Shown here: piece by piece, positions 44,750 through 52,730 of the stretch | Layout: every line of letters starts with the position of its first letter | Position numbering within the stretch: position 1 is the first letter of the stretch | Assembly (NCBI GenBank): GCA_030268105.1 | Contig: BSDZ01000017.1 | Location: forward strand, 620,001 to 684,000 | Source of the DNA: Volvox africanus | Lineage: Eukaryota > Chlorophyta > Chlorophyceae > Chlamydomonadales > Volvocaceae | Length of the DNA stretch: 64,000 bases | Direction: 5' to 3' | Notes under the pieces: model-generated | What the model saw: the letters and a program-made list of their open reading frames with translations, nothing else | Databases searched by the model: none | What the model was told of the DNA's origin: nothing | Translations under genes and position numbers: made by a program

Positions 44750-45850
44750 TACCTCCAGTACCTTTCATACACGGTTGTCTCTGGTGCTATCGGTTCACAG
44801 GTATCGGTATCGGTATCGGTATCGGTTCACAGGTATCTCTGCCCTTACTATTCCTGTGTCAACATGCGCTCAGCATGGAGTGATACTCATGTTCAATAGC
44901 AGGAGGCAGATTGTGCTTCATGTGCCACTCTCCCGTACCCAATATTCTGTAGCATGGTGTTTCGTCCCGTCCATCTCCTCCACCCCCTCGGGATGAACAC
45001 CATCATCCTCCACAAATTGACGTCACCTGACTGTGACACATGTCCTGGTGCCCTGCGGCATTGTAGTCGTGATATCCATCTTCACTCCTCGAAGTTCCTT
45101 TTTGCCGTCATAGTTTCCGTCGTGCTCGCCATCATCATCAACATCATCATCAGCACCAGTATCACCCAATCTCGCTCGGGTCTTGTCCCTGACGGATCCG
45201 CTCTGTTGCTTGACCCAGCTCGTCCATCTTCTTGCTTGTGGGTGTCATGATCTACGATCCGTTGGTTTGTGCCGTATGTTCTTCAGCCTCTGCACGGGCA
45301 TCGCCAGCCTCCTGCCAATCCGTCCAACTTGACATGGTTTGTGCCTACACACACCGATCCTCTGGGAATCAGCATGCTGTACATCCTTCGGAGTCTTCTT
45401 CGGCCTAACTCCACCCATACCTCCTCTGATCCGCTCTACTGGCTTCTCGGTACGTGACTAGATGCATGTGCATGTTGCATGTGCATGATGACGGACGTGA
45501 CGACAAGCCGCCAACATTTGCAATGTGGGAAAATACAGGTTGGCCGAGCCTTTAGGGCTTAATAGCTACGCTGCTTGGTCGTATAGTTTCGCGTGCATGC
45601 CGCACATCCTTCGCGGTCTTCTTCGGCATAGTTCCACGCACATCACGTATCCACTCTACTGGCTTCTCAGATTCGTGACCAGATGCATGCACCACACGGT
45701 TTCGCCTTGACATGGTGCATTCGCCGCACTTCACGGAAATGGATGCCTTTCTCGACTTCATGTCAATCCCCTTCACTAATCCATTCTCAACAAACCTTTC
45801 CAAGCCCTCCATTGCAAAATTGCGAGAACGTGAAGAGACAAGATACAAGA

Positions 45851-45855
45851 AACAG
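45851..45855. repeat. Target-site duplication AACAG (left)
   Basis: Matches 50902-50906. The empty site in other units reads AAGAAACAGAACG. Confidence 0.95.
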
Positions 45856-46158
45856 TGTTAAGTCTTGGACGGTGCAAACATTGGTTGCCACAACCTTGGA
45901 ACTGTCCTAGAGAAGGAGCTCGGAGCTGTCCTAGAGAAGGAGCTTGGAACTGTCCTAGAGTTAAGTGGAGCCATCCGAGAGGACAACCGGGCGGAACTCT
46001 TGGAATAGCTAACAGCAGGCAATAATAGAATTTAAGGGTGCATAAACTCTGCAATAGTCACCCAACAGCTAGCAATCGTCTAGTGTCTTATACATCTGAC
46101 CTCCTCTGACCTCTGTTATACTTCATAGCAGCTTTATACTTCCTTTATCTCCTTAACA
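45856..46158 (+). repeat. Copia 5' LTR (303 bp)
   Basis: Starts TGTTAAGTCTTGG, ends TCTCCTTAACA. It contains 2.6 copies of a 24-bp repeat (GGAACTGTCCTAGAGAAGG..., starts at 45898, 45922 and 45946) and a shorter TCTGACCTC duplication near 46099. The repeats may carry transcription signals, as in other LTRs. The only base differing from the 3' LTR is T at 46117. Confidence 0.95.
45898..45960 (+). repeat. 24-bp tandem repeat within the LTR (2.6 copies)
   Basis: Copies start at 45898, 45922 and 45946 and share CTGTCCTAGAG. The same repeat recurs in the 3' LTR at 50641-50703. Tandem motifs in LTR U3 regions often act as enhancers, but no factor can be named from the sequence. Confidence 0.8.
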
Positions 46159-46172
46159 GGTTATGAGCTCCG
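46159..46172 (+). other. Outer primer-binding site (TRIM-type)
   Basis: GGTTATGAGCTCCG directly after the 5' LTR. It departs from the tRNA complement at one base (CTCC for CCCC), and what follows is TRIM sequence. Because minus-strand strong-stop synthesis must start next to U5, this is the site that should be used. Confidence 0.75.
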
Positions 46173-46188
46173 AGCGCACGTGCGCGGC

Positions 46189-46215
46189 TGGCCGAGAGGT
46201 CGCCGGTTCGAATCC
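46189..46215 (+). other. tRNA-like box A/box B sequence in the copia leader
   Basis: TGGCCGAGAGG (46189-46199) and GGTTCGAATCC (46205-46215), identical to the TRIM copy. With a spacing of 5 nt it is not a complete tRNA. Confidence 0.6.
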
Positions 46216-46329
46216 CGCTGGCTGTAGACCAGGGCAGGGAGGCCGGGACGAGGCAACACTCATATACGAAAGAATGTCAGAGCAAGTAATACGGCCCACG
46301 AGGGGCCGGGCGCTTTGCTGACTTCAACA

Positions 46330-46343
46330 GGTTATGAGCCCCG
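46330..46343 (+). other. Inner primer-binding site (original copia site)
   Basis: GGTTATGAGCCCCG, the exact site found after the LTR in the B units. It is now 171 bp from the LTR. If used, priming here would copy the TRIM segment into strong-stop DNA. Confidence 0.8.
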
Positions 46344-46373
46344 CCTGGGCGCTCTGAGAGAACCAAGAACAAC

Positions 46374-49300
46374 ATGGGCAAGGACAAGTTGGCTGAACCC
46401 CTCGATCTCAACAACTACTCTACATGGGCCTATCGGTTTGAGAACTTGTGTGCTGAGCATAACTTGAACAGGGCGCTGTTGACTGAGCCGGTTACAGATG
46501 AAGAGGTCGCTGCATCGGAGCGAGTGAAGACTCTGCTGGTGAAGAATGTGAAGGACTGCCATCTGCCGGTCATCAAGGCATCGCCGAACGCCAAAATGGC
46601 GTGGGATGGCCTTGCTGCGATTTTTGCCGCCAACAACCATGCCCGCAGATCTCAGCTGCGTCAGGAGTATACTAAGCTGGCGATGAAGAAGGGAGAGGCC
46701 CTGCCGGTGTACCTTGCAAGAGTGCGGGAGCTACACACAGATCTGCTGAAGGTGGGCCAGGCCACCAGTGAACAAGACATGACGTATGCAATGCTGACGG
46801 GTCTACCTCAGAAGTATGAGGTGATAGTGTCGATTTTGACGACACAGTCTGGTGAGCTTACGCTGTCTAGTGCAACCGCACAACTGCTGGCGTTCGAAGC
46901 TAGGGTAGGGAGCATGCATGAGGCCTCTACCAGCTCGTCTGCTTTTGTCAGTGCGGGTAGGGGAAGCTCAGCCACAGGAAGTGCGCCCCGACGTGGAGGA
47001 AGCCACGTCCGCGGCGGATCACGGGAGCCACTGCAGTGCTGGAACTGTGGAAAGCCCGGGCATCTGGAGAGGGGGTGCACTGCCCCCAGGATGGCTCAGA
47101 GGTCTGGCTCATGGAGCTCGGCGCCTAGAGGACCCGGTTATGGGTCAGGCGGCCTGGAGCGCACAAGAATGGGCGGCCATGGAGAGGCCGCGGGCGGGCC
47201 CAGCTTGGGGAGCGACCGCCGAGGTTATGGCCGGCACGACCATGTGGACGGTGCCGGCGACAGGGGCAATGCTAGCCCGAGGAACTTTGCCTTTGTGGCA
47301 TCTGGGTCTGACCGCCTGAAAGGTTGGTACCTGGATTCTGGTGCATCTCATCATCTGACATATGATGCAGATCAGATAGTGGACGTCCGCGAGCTGGCGG
47401 AGTCAGAAAAGTTTGAGATCCTGAGTGTGAACGGGGGGATCATCAGGCCCACAGCGGTAGGGACTCTGAGGCTTATCCCCGGGGTCAATATGCATGCACG
47501 GGTGACGGTGGAAGAGGTGTATCTTGTTCCTGACAGCTTTGCAAATGTGCTGTCAGTTGCTGCCCTGGATAAGCAGGGTGGGTCAGTTTGCTTTGAGGAT
47601 GGCCAAGTCACTATGCGCAAGGGTGGTGAGAAGATTCTGACGGGCCAGCGCTTGGGCGACCTGTATGCCCTATCATGTTTTTCGATTCCCAGGTCTGCTT
47701 CCAGGTTGAGATACACCCAGCCTTTTGGTGGAGTGGCTCATGGGAAGTCTGCATCTGAATCAATGGACTTGTGGCACCGCCGGTATGGACACCTTGGCCT
47801 AGGTAGTCTTGAGAGGTTGGTGGGTGAAGGCATGGTGTCAGGGGTGCGTTTTGCAAAGGAGCAGGTGAAGGGAGCCGGAGATGCGGGTGTGTGCGAGCCA
47901 TGTGTGATGTCACGGCAGCGCCGAGGGCCCTTCCCATCAACTGGGCATAAGGTGGATCAACCACTAGCTCTTATTCATCTTGATGTTTGTGGTCCGATGC
48001 CTGAGCGAACACCAACGGGTTCCCTCTACCTAACTGTCTTGTTGGATGACTATACTGGTTTTTCGGCTGTAGCCTTTACACCTACCAAGGAAGCGGTGAA
48101 GGACAAGGTGATGACTATGGTGAATCAGCTGGAGACGTACAGTGGTTTTTGGGTCAAGGAGGTACGGTCTGATCAAGGGGGAGAGTTCATTAACAGTCCC
48201 CTGCAGGAGTTTTTCCGTACGAAAGGGATTCGGCATGGGCCTACGGTGGGGTATGCCCCCGAGCAGAATGGAGCTGCTGAGCGCTTGAATAGGACTCTGT
48301 TAGAGAAGATGCGTGCTCTATTGGCTGAGTCTCAACTTCCCCAATGCATGTGGGCTGAGGCTGTCTCTACGGCGAATTACCTTCGGAATATTTCACCTGT
48401 GTCCGGTCGGCCCTGCACCCCGTATGAAGCTTTCTCAGGGGAACATCCTGATGTGAGTCATCTGCGTGTGGTTGGATGTACGGCATATGTCCATATCCCC
48501 AAGGAGAAGCGCAATAAATTAGATCCGGTAAGTCGCAAGGGTGTTCTGGTTGGGTACGGCGATGCAGGCCAGTACCGTATCCTTTTTTCAGACAATGTAG
48601 TGTCGGTGCACTCTGATGTCACCTTTGATGAGCGGAATGTCGGTGAGAAAGCACAGCAAGCTAGTCGTGCAAAGAAGTCCGTAAGGTGGCGCAACCCCGT
48701 AGACAGTACGCCTGATTCTGATAGTGATAGTGATGATGATGATGATAATGATGAGTGGGAACCGGCCCCTCACACCCAAGGTGGCGGATCCTCTACTGGT
48801 GCAGGAGGTTCAGGGGATAACAGCGGTGGACCAACAGGGGGTGGTGATGCTTCCGGCGCAGGTCCCTCGGGGAGTTCGTCCGGTGCTGGCCCCTCTGTGG
48901 GTGCTGCCGGTGCGAGTAACAATTTTGAGTCTAGGTACCCTGTCCGTGATCGAAAACGGCCGTCCGAGTGGTGGTGCAGTGAGGACCCTAGGTCTGTTGC
49001 CGGCCGGGTCCATGTGGCTGCCGCCACCAAAGTGTCTGAGCCCAACACTTATGCTGAAGCGGTGTCTGGGGCGCAGGCCAGCGAGTGGAAAAGGGCTATG
49101 GATGACGAAATTAACTCTCAGTTGGCAAATGGAACCTGGACCTTAGAAACACCCCCGCCAGGCACGAAGCTTATTCCATGTCGCTGGGTGTATAAGGTGA
49201 AACACAATCCAGATGGTAGTGTTGAGCGGTTTAAAGCGCGCTTGGTCGCAAAAGGGTTTGTACAGCGCGAGGGGGTGGATTATGGTGAGCTCTTTGCGCC

Positions 49301-50576
49301 TACGTCCCGTAGCTCATCTTTTCGAGTCCTTTTAGCGGTAGCAGCGGCTAGAAAAATGCCCATTCACCAGCTAGATGTGACGACTGCGTTCTTGAATGGA
49401 GAACTGAAGGAGGATCTTTGGATGGAGCAGCCACCGGGGTACGAGTCGGAAACTCCAGGCCTGGCCTGTCACCTGCATAAGTCCATCTATGGTCTAAAGC
49501 AGGCCCCACGGTGCTGGTATGATAAGTTGTGTGAGAAGTTTGCCGAGATTGGGCTGTTCCCGTCTAAATCAGATCCGGCTATGTTTCTGAAGGTTGATGA
49601 AAGGGGAGTGGTGGTTGCATTGGTTCATGTGGATGATACGTGTGTGGCCTCAGATGATTTAGAATTGGTGCGGAAGGTGAAAGAGGCGATTGGTCAGTGC
49701 TTCAAGATTCGGGACCTAGGGGAGGCACGAGTATTTTTGGGCATGGATATTCGTCGAGAGAAGGATGGCGATATTGTGTTGAGTCAATCTCGTTATATTG
49801 AGCAGATTCTGGAGCGGCACAACATGCTGGATGCCAAAGATCGGGCAACTCCTCTGGCAATGGGTACAAGGGCTGCCCCAGTGACTGATGATGAAGGCAA
49901 ACTGCTGGAGGACCCAACGCCTTACCGAGCTCTGGTGGGAGAACTCAACTACCTTGCAGTGAGTACACGTCCCGACCTGGCCTATGCCCTGAGTGTGCTT
50001 TCCCGGTCCATGGCTAAGCCTACCCGCGCTGCAATGAGTGCGGCAAAGGGAGTGCTGCGGTACCTGGCGGGTACTCGGGAGATGGGTCTTCGGTTTCCTG
50101 GCGGACAAGGGCTGCAGCTGGATGGCTACAGTGATTCGGATTGGGCAGGAGACACTGTTACCCGCAGGTCAACAACTGGTTATGTTTTCCGAGTGAACGG
50201 TACTGCGATAAGTTGGAGCAGCCAGCTGCAGCGTACCGTGGCAGCATCATCAGTGGAGGCAGAGTATCAAGCTCTTTCCAGTGCGGTGAGAGAAGCCCTT
50301 TGGCTGTCAAAGCTGTCTGACGATCTGAAGATCGGCACCTCCCCCTCGATTATTAAGGTGGATTCCCAGGGGGCGATGAATATCAGCAACAACCCTATGA
50401 CGTCCCAGCGGTCCAAGCATATTGATGTGATGCATCATCTAGTCAGAGAGCGGGTCGCAAGTGGGGAGGTTGAGCTTAGGTACTGCCCTACGGAGAAGAT
50501 GGTGGCTGATGTGATGCCGAAGGCCTTGGGTGAAGCCAAGTTCAAGTGGTGCCGTGCCTCCATGGGTGTAGTCTAG
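46374..50576 (+). CDS. Copia Gag-Pol polyprotein, 1400 residues, intact
   Basis: A single frame makes the particle protein and enzymes. Domains in order: gag N-terminal region (1-180); CCHC knuckle at C222-C225-H230-C235; aspartic protease DSGAS at D321; GAG-pre-integrase zinc finger H468, H473, C507, C510; integrase core D537, D600, E636 (35 residues between the last two); acidic linker near 780-796; RT with D1001 (QLDVTTAF) and the catalytic pair D1087-D1088; RNase H with D1254/D1256, E1297 and D1330. The RT motif is HVDD where most copia elements have YVDD. The start ATG has A at -3 and G at +4. Gag and Pol share one frame with no stop or frameshift, as in Drosophila copia, so their ratio would need RNA-level or proteolytic control. 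The unit stubs and B fragments align to it throughout. Confidence 0.96.
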   Translation: MGKDKLAEPLDLNNYSTWAYRFENLCAEHNLNRALLTEPVTDEEVAASERVKTLLVKNVKDCHLPVIKASPNAKMAWDGLAAIFAANNHARRSQLRQEYTKLAMKKGEALPVYLARVRELHTDLLKVGQATSEQDMTYAMLTGLPQKYEVIVSILTTQSGELTLSSATAQLLAFEARVGSMHEASTSSSAFVSAGRGSSATGSAPRRGGSHVRGGSREPLQCWNCGKPGHLERGCTAPRMAQRSGSWSSAPRGPGYGSGGLERTRMGGHGEAAGGPSLGSDRRGYGRHDHVDGAGDRGNASPRNFAFVASGSDRLKGWYLDSGASHHLTYDADQIVDVRELAESEKFEILSVNGGIIRPTAVGTLRLIPGVNMHARVTVEEVYLVPDSFANVLSVAALDKQGGSVCFEDGQVTMRKGGEKILTGQRLGDLYALSCFSIPRSASRLRYTQPFGGVAHGKSASESMDLWHRRYGHLGLGSLERLVGEGMVSGVRFAKEQVKGAGDAGVCEPCVMSRQRRGPFPSTGHKVDQPLALIHLDVCGPMPERTPTGSLYLTVLLDDYTGFSAVAFTPTKEAVKDKVMTMVNQLETYSGFWVKEVRSDQGGEFINSPLQEFFRTKGIRHGPTVGYAPEQNGAAERLNRTLLEKMRALLAESQLPQCMWAEAVSTANYLRNISPVSGRPCTPYEAFSGEHPDVSHLRVVGCTAYVHIPKEKRNKLDPVSRKGVLVGYGDAGQYRILFSDNVVSVHSDVTFDERNVGEKAQQASRAKKSVRWRNPVDSTPDSDSDSDDDDDNDEWEPAPHTQGGGSSTGAGGSGDNSGGPTGGGDASGAGPSGSSSGAGPSVGAAGASNNFESRYPVRDRKRPSEWWCSEDPRSVAGRVHVAAATKVSEPNTYAEAVSGAQASEWKRAMDDEINSQLANGTWTLETPPPGTKLIPCRWVYKVKHNPDGSVERFKARLVAKGFVQREGVDYGELFAPTSRSSSFRVLLAVAAARKMPIHQLDVTTAFLNGELKEDLWMEQPPGYESETPGLACHLHKSIYGLKQAPRCWYDKLCEKFAEIGLFPSKSDPAMFLKVDERGVVVALVHVDDTCVASDDLELVRKVKEAIGQCFKIRDLGEARVFLGMDIRREKDGDIVLSQSRYIEQILERHNMLDAKDRATPLAMGTRAAPVTDDEGKLLEDPTPYRALVGELNYLAVSTRPDLAYALSVLSRSMAKPTRAAMSAAKGVLRYLAGTREMGLRFPGGQGLQLDGYSDSDWAGDTVTRRSTTGYVFRVNGTAISWSSQLQRTVAASSVEAEYQALSSAVREALWLSKLSDDLKIGTSPSIIKVDSQGAMNISNNPMTSQRSKHIDVMHHLVRERVASGEVELRYCPTEKMVADVMPKALGEAKFKWCRASMGVV

Positions 50577-50589
50577 TGAGGTTTGCACC

Positions 50590-50598
50590 GAGGGGGCG
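50590..50598 (+). other. Copia polypurine tract
   Basis: GAGGGGGCG directly before the 3' LTR and 13 bp after the stop. The same motif marks the antisense LTR junction in the B units. Confidence 0.8.
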
Positions 50599-50901
50599 TG
50601 TTAAGTCTTGGACGGTGCAAACATTGGTTGCCACAACCTTGGAACTGTCCTAGAGAAGGAGCTCGGAGCTGTCCTAGAGAAGGAGCTTGGAACTGTCCTA
50701 GAGTTAAGTGGAGCCATCCGAGAGGACAACCGGGCGGAACTCTTGGAATAGCTAACAGCAGGCAATAATAGAATTTAAGGGTGCATAAACTCTGCAATAG
50801 TCACCCAACAGCTAGCAATCGTCTAGTGTCTTATACATCTGACCTCCTCTGACCTCTGTAATACTTCATAGCAGCTTTATACTTCCTTTATCTCCTTAAC
50901 A
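50599..50901 (+). repeat. Copia 3' LTR (303 bp)
   Basis: Identical to the 5' LTR except A at 50860. Ends CTTAACA, followed by the target duplication. Confidence 0.95.
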
Positions 50902-50906
50902 AACAG
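50902..50906. repeat. Target-site duplication AACAG (right)
   Basis: Matches 45851-45855. The array sequence continues AACGTGGATGGG as in other units. Confidence 0.95.
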
Positions 50907-52730
50907 AACGTGGATGGGTCGCATGTTGTGACGCGACATGGCATGTGGATAAACCGGCCGAATGGATTGGCGAAAGTTGAGAAGCAATGTGATGTAGGAA
51001 CGAACCGTGTAGAGCTGGACGTTTTGGAAAATAGCGACCGTTTTGGGGATAAGTAGTAGGCCACAGCCGAAACCGATCTCGCCTGCCGGTAGGAATGAAC
51101 CAGAGCAAGATTGGATGCTACAACTGCTGCTGCTTACTGTGATGATGGCGAGCACAACGGAATCCAGCACGGCAATGATAAGCACGTTCAGCATTTATAC
51201 GATGAAGATGGAGGACAACCACGACGAGAGCAGGGTTGACGCCGTGGACAAGCATGCTGAAATCCGATAAAACTAAACTGCAAAAAATATAAATGTGTAA
51301 TTATGTAAAATGCTGTAATTGTGTAAGCAATTTAGTTTTAGTTTTTCACCTTCTTCTGGTGTTTGAACAACTTGCATCTAGTTTGTGTATTTCAGTTGCT
51401 TATTTTAAATGTGGGGACTTTCTCGTGGTAAAATGAACTTTAACTTGCCCATATAGTTCCTGTACAACTGAATATTTCAATTTCCGTCAAAACCATAAAT
51501 CATAATTGTGCCGGCTGTAAAATGCTAAACTGCTTGTATAGTCGCGTTTTTCACCGTTTTGAAATAGTTTTATACTAGCCAGTATATTGTGCGTGCATAT
51601 ATTTGTATAAATTGCATGTCAGTTCTTTATACTCAAAGTGAGGACTTTACTTTTGTATCAACGAAATAAAACTGCCCTCATTTGTACTGTACAGTTGAAT
51701 ATTTTCATAACAAAAATCAAAATGGCTTCGAAAAGTAAGACTGCTTATGTAACAGGAAAAGCAAATCGTCAGAACCATTCATCATGGTGCCGGCTGTGAA
51801 ATGTAAAATGTGCTTTTGATATGGCTGTACCAATATAGCTTTTCATCGTTTTTAATTTCATTTTGAACTGCTTGCAACTTTTTGTGGTGTTTTACTGGAA
51901 ATTTTCTCAGTATGATGGGCACTTTCTTGTGTTGAAACGAAATTTTACTGGCCCTTACTTGCTCTTTTGAATAGGGTAACAGATACGACGCGGATGAATT
52001 GAAAAAATGTTACAACAAAGGAAGGCACTAGCAGTGTATAGTTGCTTGAATGGAATAACAAACAATTAAGGAAACAAAGTATATGTAAAACCATAAGAAG
52101 GGAACATCCTAGATTACCCAACAACTTGTACCAATGCCCATCACTATATCCCGTTCATTAAGTATTTCCTGTATCTCTCGAACCATATGCGGCTACTTCC
52201 CGTACTACTTCCCGTAGCTCCCATGCGGCTACTTCCCATACTAGTACCTCCAGTACCTTTCATACACGGTTGTCTCTGGTGCTATCGGTTCACAGGTATC
52301 GGTATCGGTATCGGTATCGGTATCGGTTCACAGGTATCTCTGCCCTTACTATTCCTGTGTCAACATGCGCTCAGCATGGAGTGATACTCATGTTCAATAG
52401 CAGGAGGCAGATTGTGCTTCATGTGCCACTCTCCCGTACCCAATATTCTGTAGCATGGTGTTTCGTCCCGTCCATCTCCTCCACCCCCTCGGGATGAACA
52501 CCATCATCCTCCACAAATTGACGTCACCTGACTGTGACACATGTCCTGGTGCCCTGCGGCATTGTAGTCGTGATATCCATCTTCACTCCTCGAAGTTCCT
52601 TTTTGCCGTCATAGTTTCCGTCGTGCTCGCCATCATCATCAACATCATCATCAGCACCAGTATCACCCAATCTCGCTCGGGTCTTGTCCCTGACGGATCC
52701 GCTCTGTTGCTTGACCCAGCTCGTCCATCT

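Larger units (their letters stand above)
42457..45229 (+). repeat. Array unit 17 (type A carrying the TRIM, 2773 bp)
   Basis: Gag stub at 42752-42826, zinc-finger relic about 42828-43056. The left part has the unit 16 marks (GATCCACTC, ATTGCAAGAACG) and a private GTGTTTAAACG near 44106. To the right of the TRIM the marks change to all-GGTATC hexamers and GTCTTGTCCCTG (near 45179), as in units 18-22. The unit therefore looks recombinant, with the switch near the TRIM. Confidence 0.93.
46159..46329 (+). mobile_element. TRIM-derived insertion in the copia leader (171 bp)
   Basis: Bases 46159-46255 equal the first 97 bp of the TRIM internal region with three differences. Bases 46256-46329 equal the last 74 bp of the TRIM LTR without difference. 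The rest of the TRIM (end of internal region, polypurine tract and first 16 bp of the LTR) is missing, with GCA shared at the deletion join (AGGCA/ACACTC). Both sides of the insertion are AACAGGTTATGAG. A palindrome GCGCACGTGCGC lies at 46174-46185. The box A/box B stretch is at 46189-46215. The arrangement fits template switching between TRIM and copia RNAs at their shared primer-binding site. Confidence 0.9.
45856..50901 (+). mobile_element. Complete Ty1/copia LTR retrotransposon (5046 bp) with TRIM-derived leader
   Basis: LTRs at 45856-46158 and 50599-50901 are 303 bp each, with inverted ends TGTTAAG/CTTAACA and a single difference (T46117 against A50860). AACAG target duplications flank it. 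The internal order is primer-binding site, leader, one gag-pol frame, polypurine tract. Integrase precedes RT, which defines Ty1/copia (Pseudoviridae), not Ty3/gypsy. All catalytic residues I looked for are present and no frame break is seen, so it may be autonomous. The 171-bp TRIM segment in the leader, with a second primer-binding site, is the one odd feature and might affect priming or packaging. One LTR difference implies a recent insertion. Confidence 0.96.
45230..52730 (+). repeat. Array unit 18 (type A split by the complete copia element, 7501 bp)
   Basis: Gag stub at 45525-45599. The zinc-finger relic (45601-45829) lies just left of the insertion, which is at unit position 626. Removing 5051 bp (element plus one target duplication) leaves a 2450-bp unit with five GGTATC hexamers. 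To the right of the insertion it has private bases CACGTTCAGC near 51184 and GAAATCCGATAA near 51260, and TTCCCATAC near 52235 shared with units 19 and 20. Confidence 0.93.

Noticed and set aside
44334..44768. 144-codon minus-strand frame across the TRIM
   Set aside because: It crosses both TRIM LTRs and the array flanks and repeats the same peptide because the LTRs are identical. It is a chance reading of a noncoding element.
46189..46215. tRNA gene in the copia leader
   Set aside because: Boxes A and B are only 5 nt apart, there is no anticodon arm and no acceptor stem pairing, so it is at most a tRNA fragment.
48588..48779. Minus-strand frame with an isoleucine-rich run inside the copia gene
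   Set aside because: It is the complement of the Asp-codon run in the acidic linker and overlaps the real gene.
46374..50576. Ty3/gypsy assignment of the complete element
   Set aside because: Integrase lies before RT in the polyprotein, which is the Ty1/copia order.
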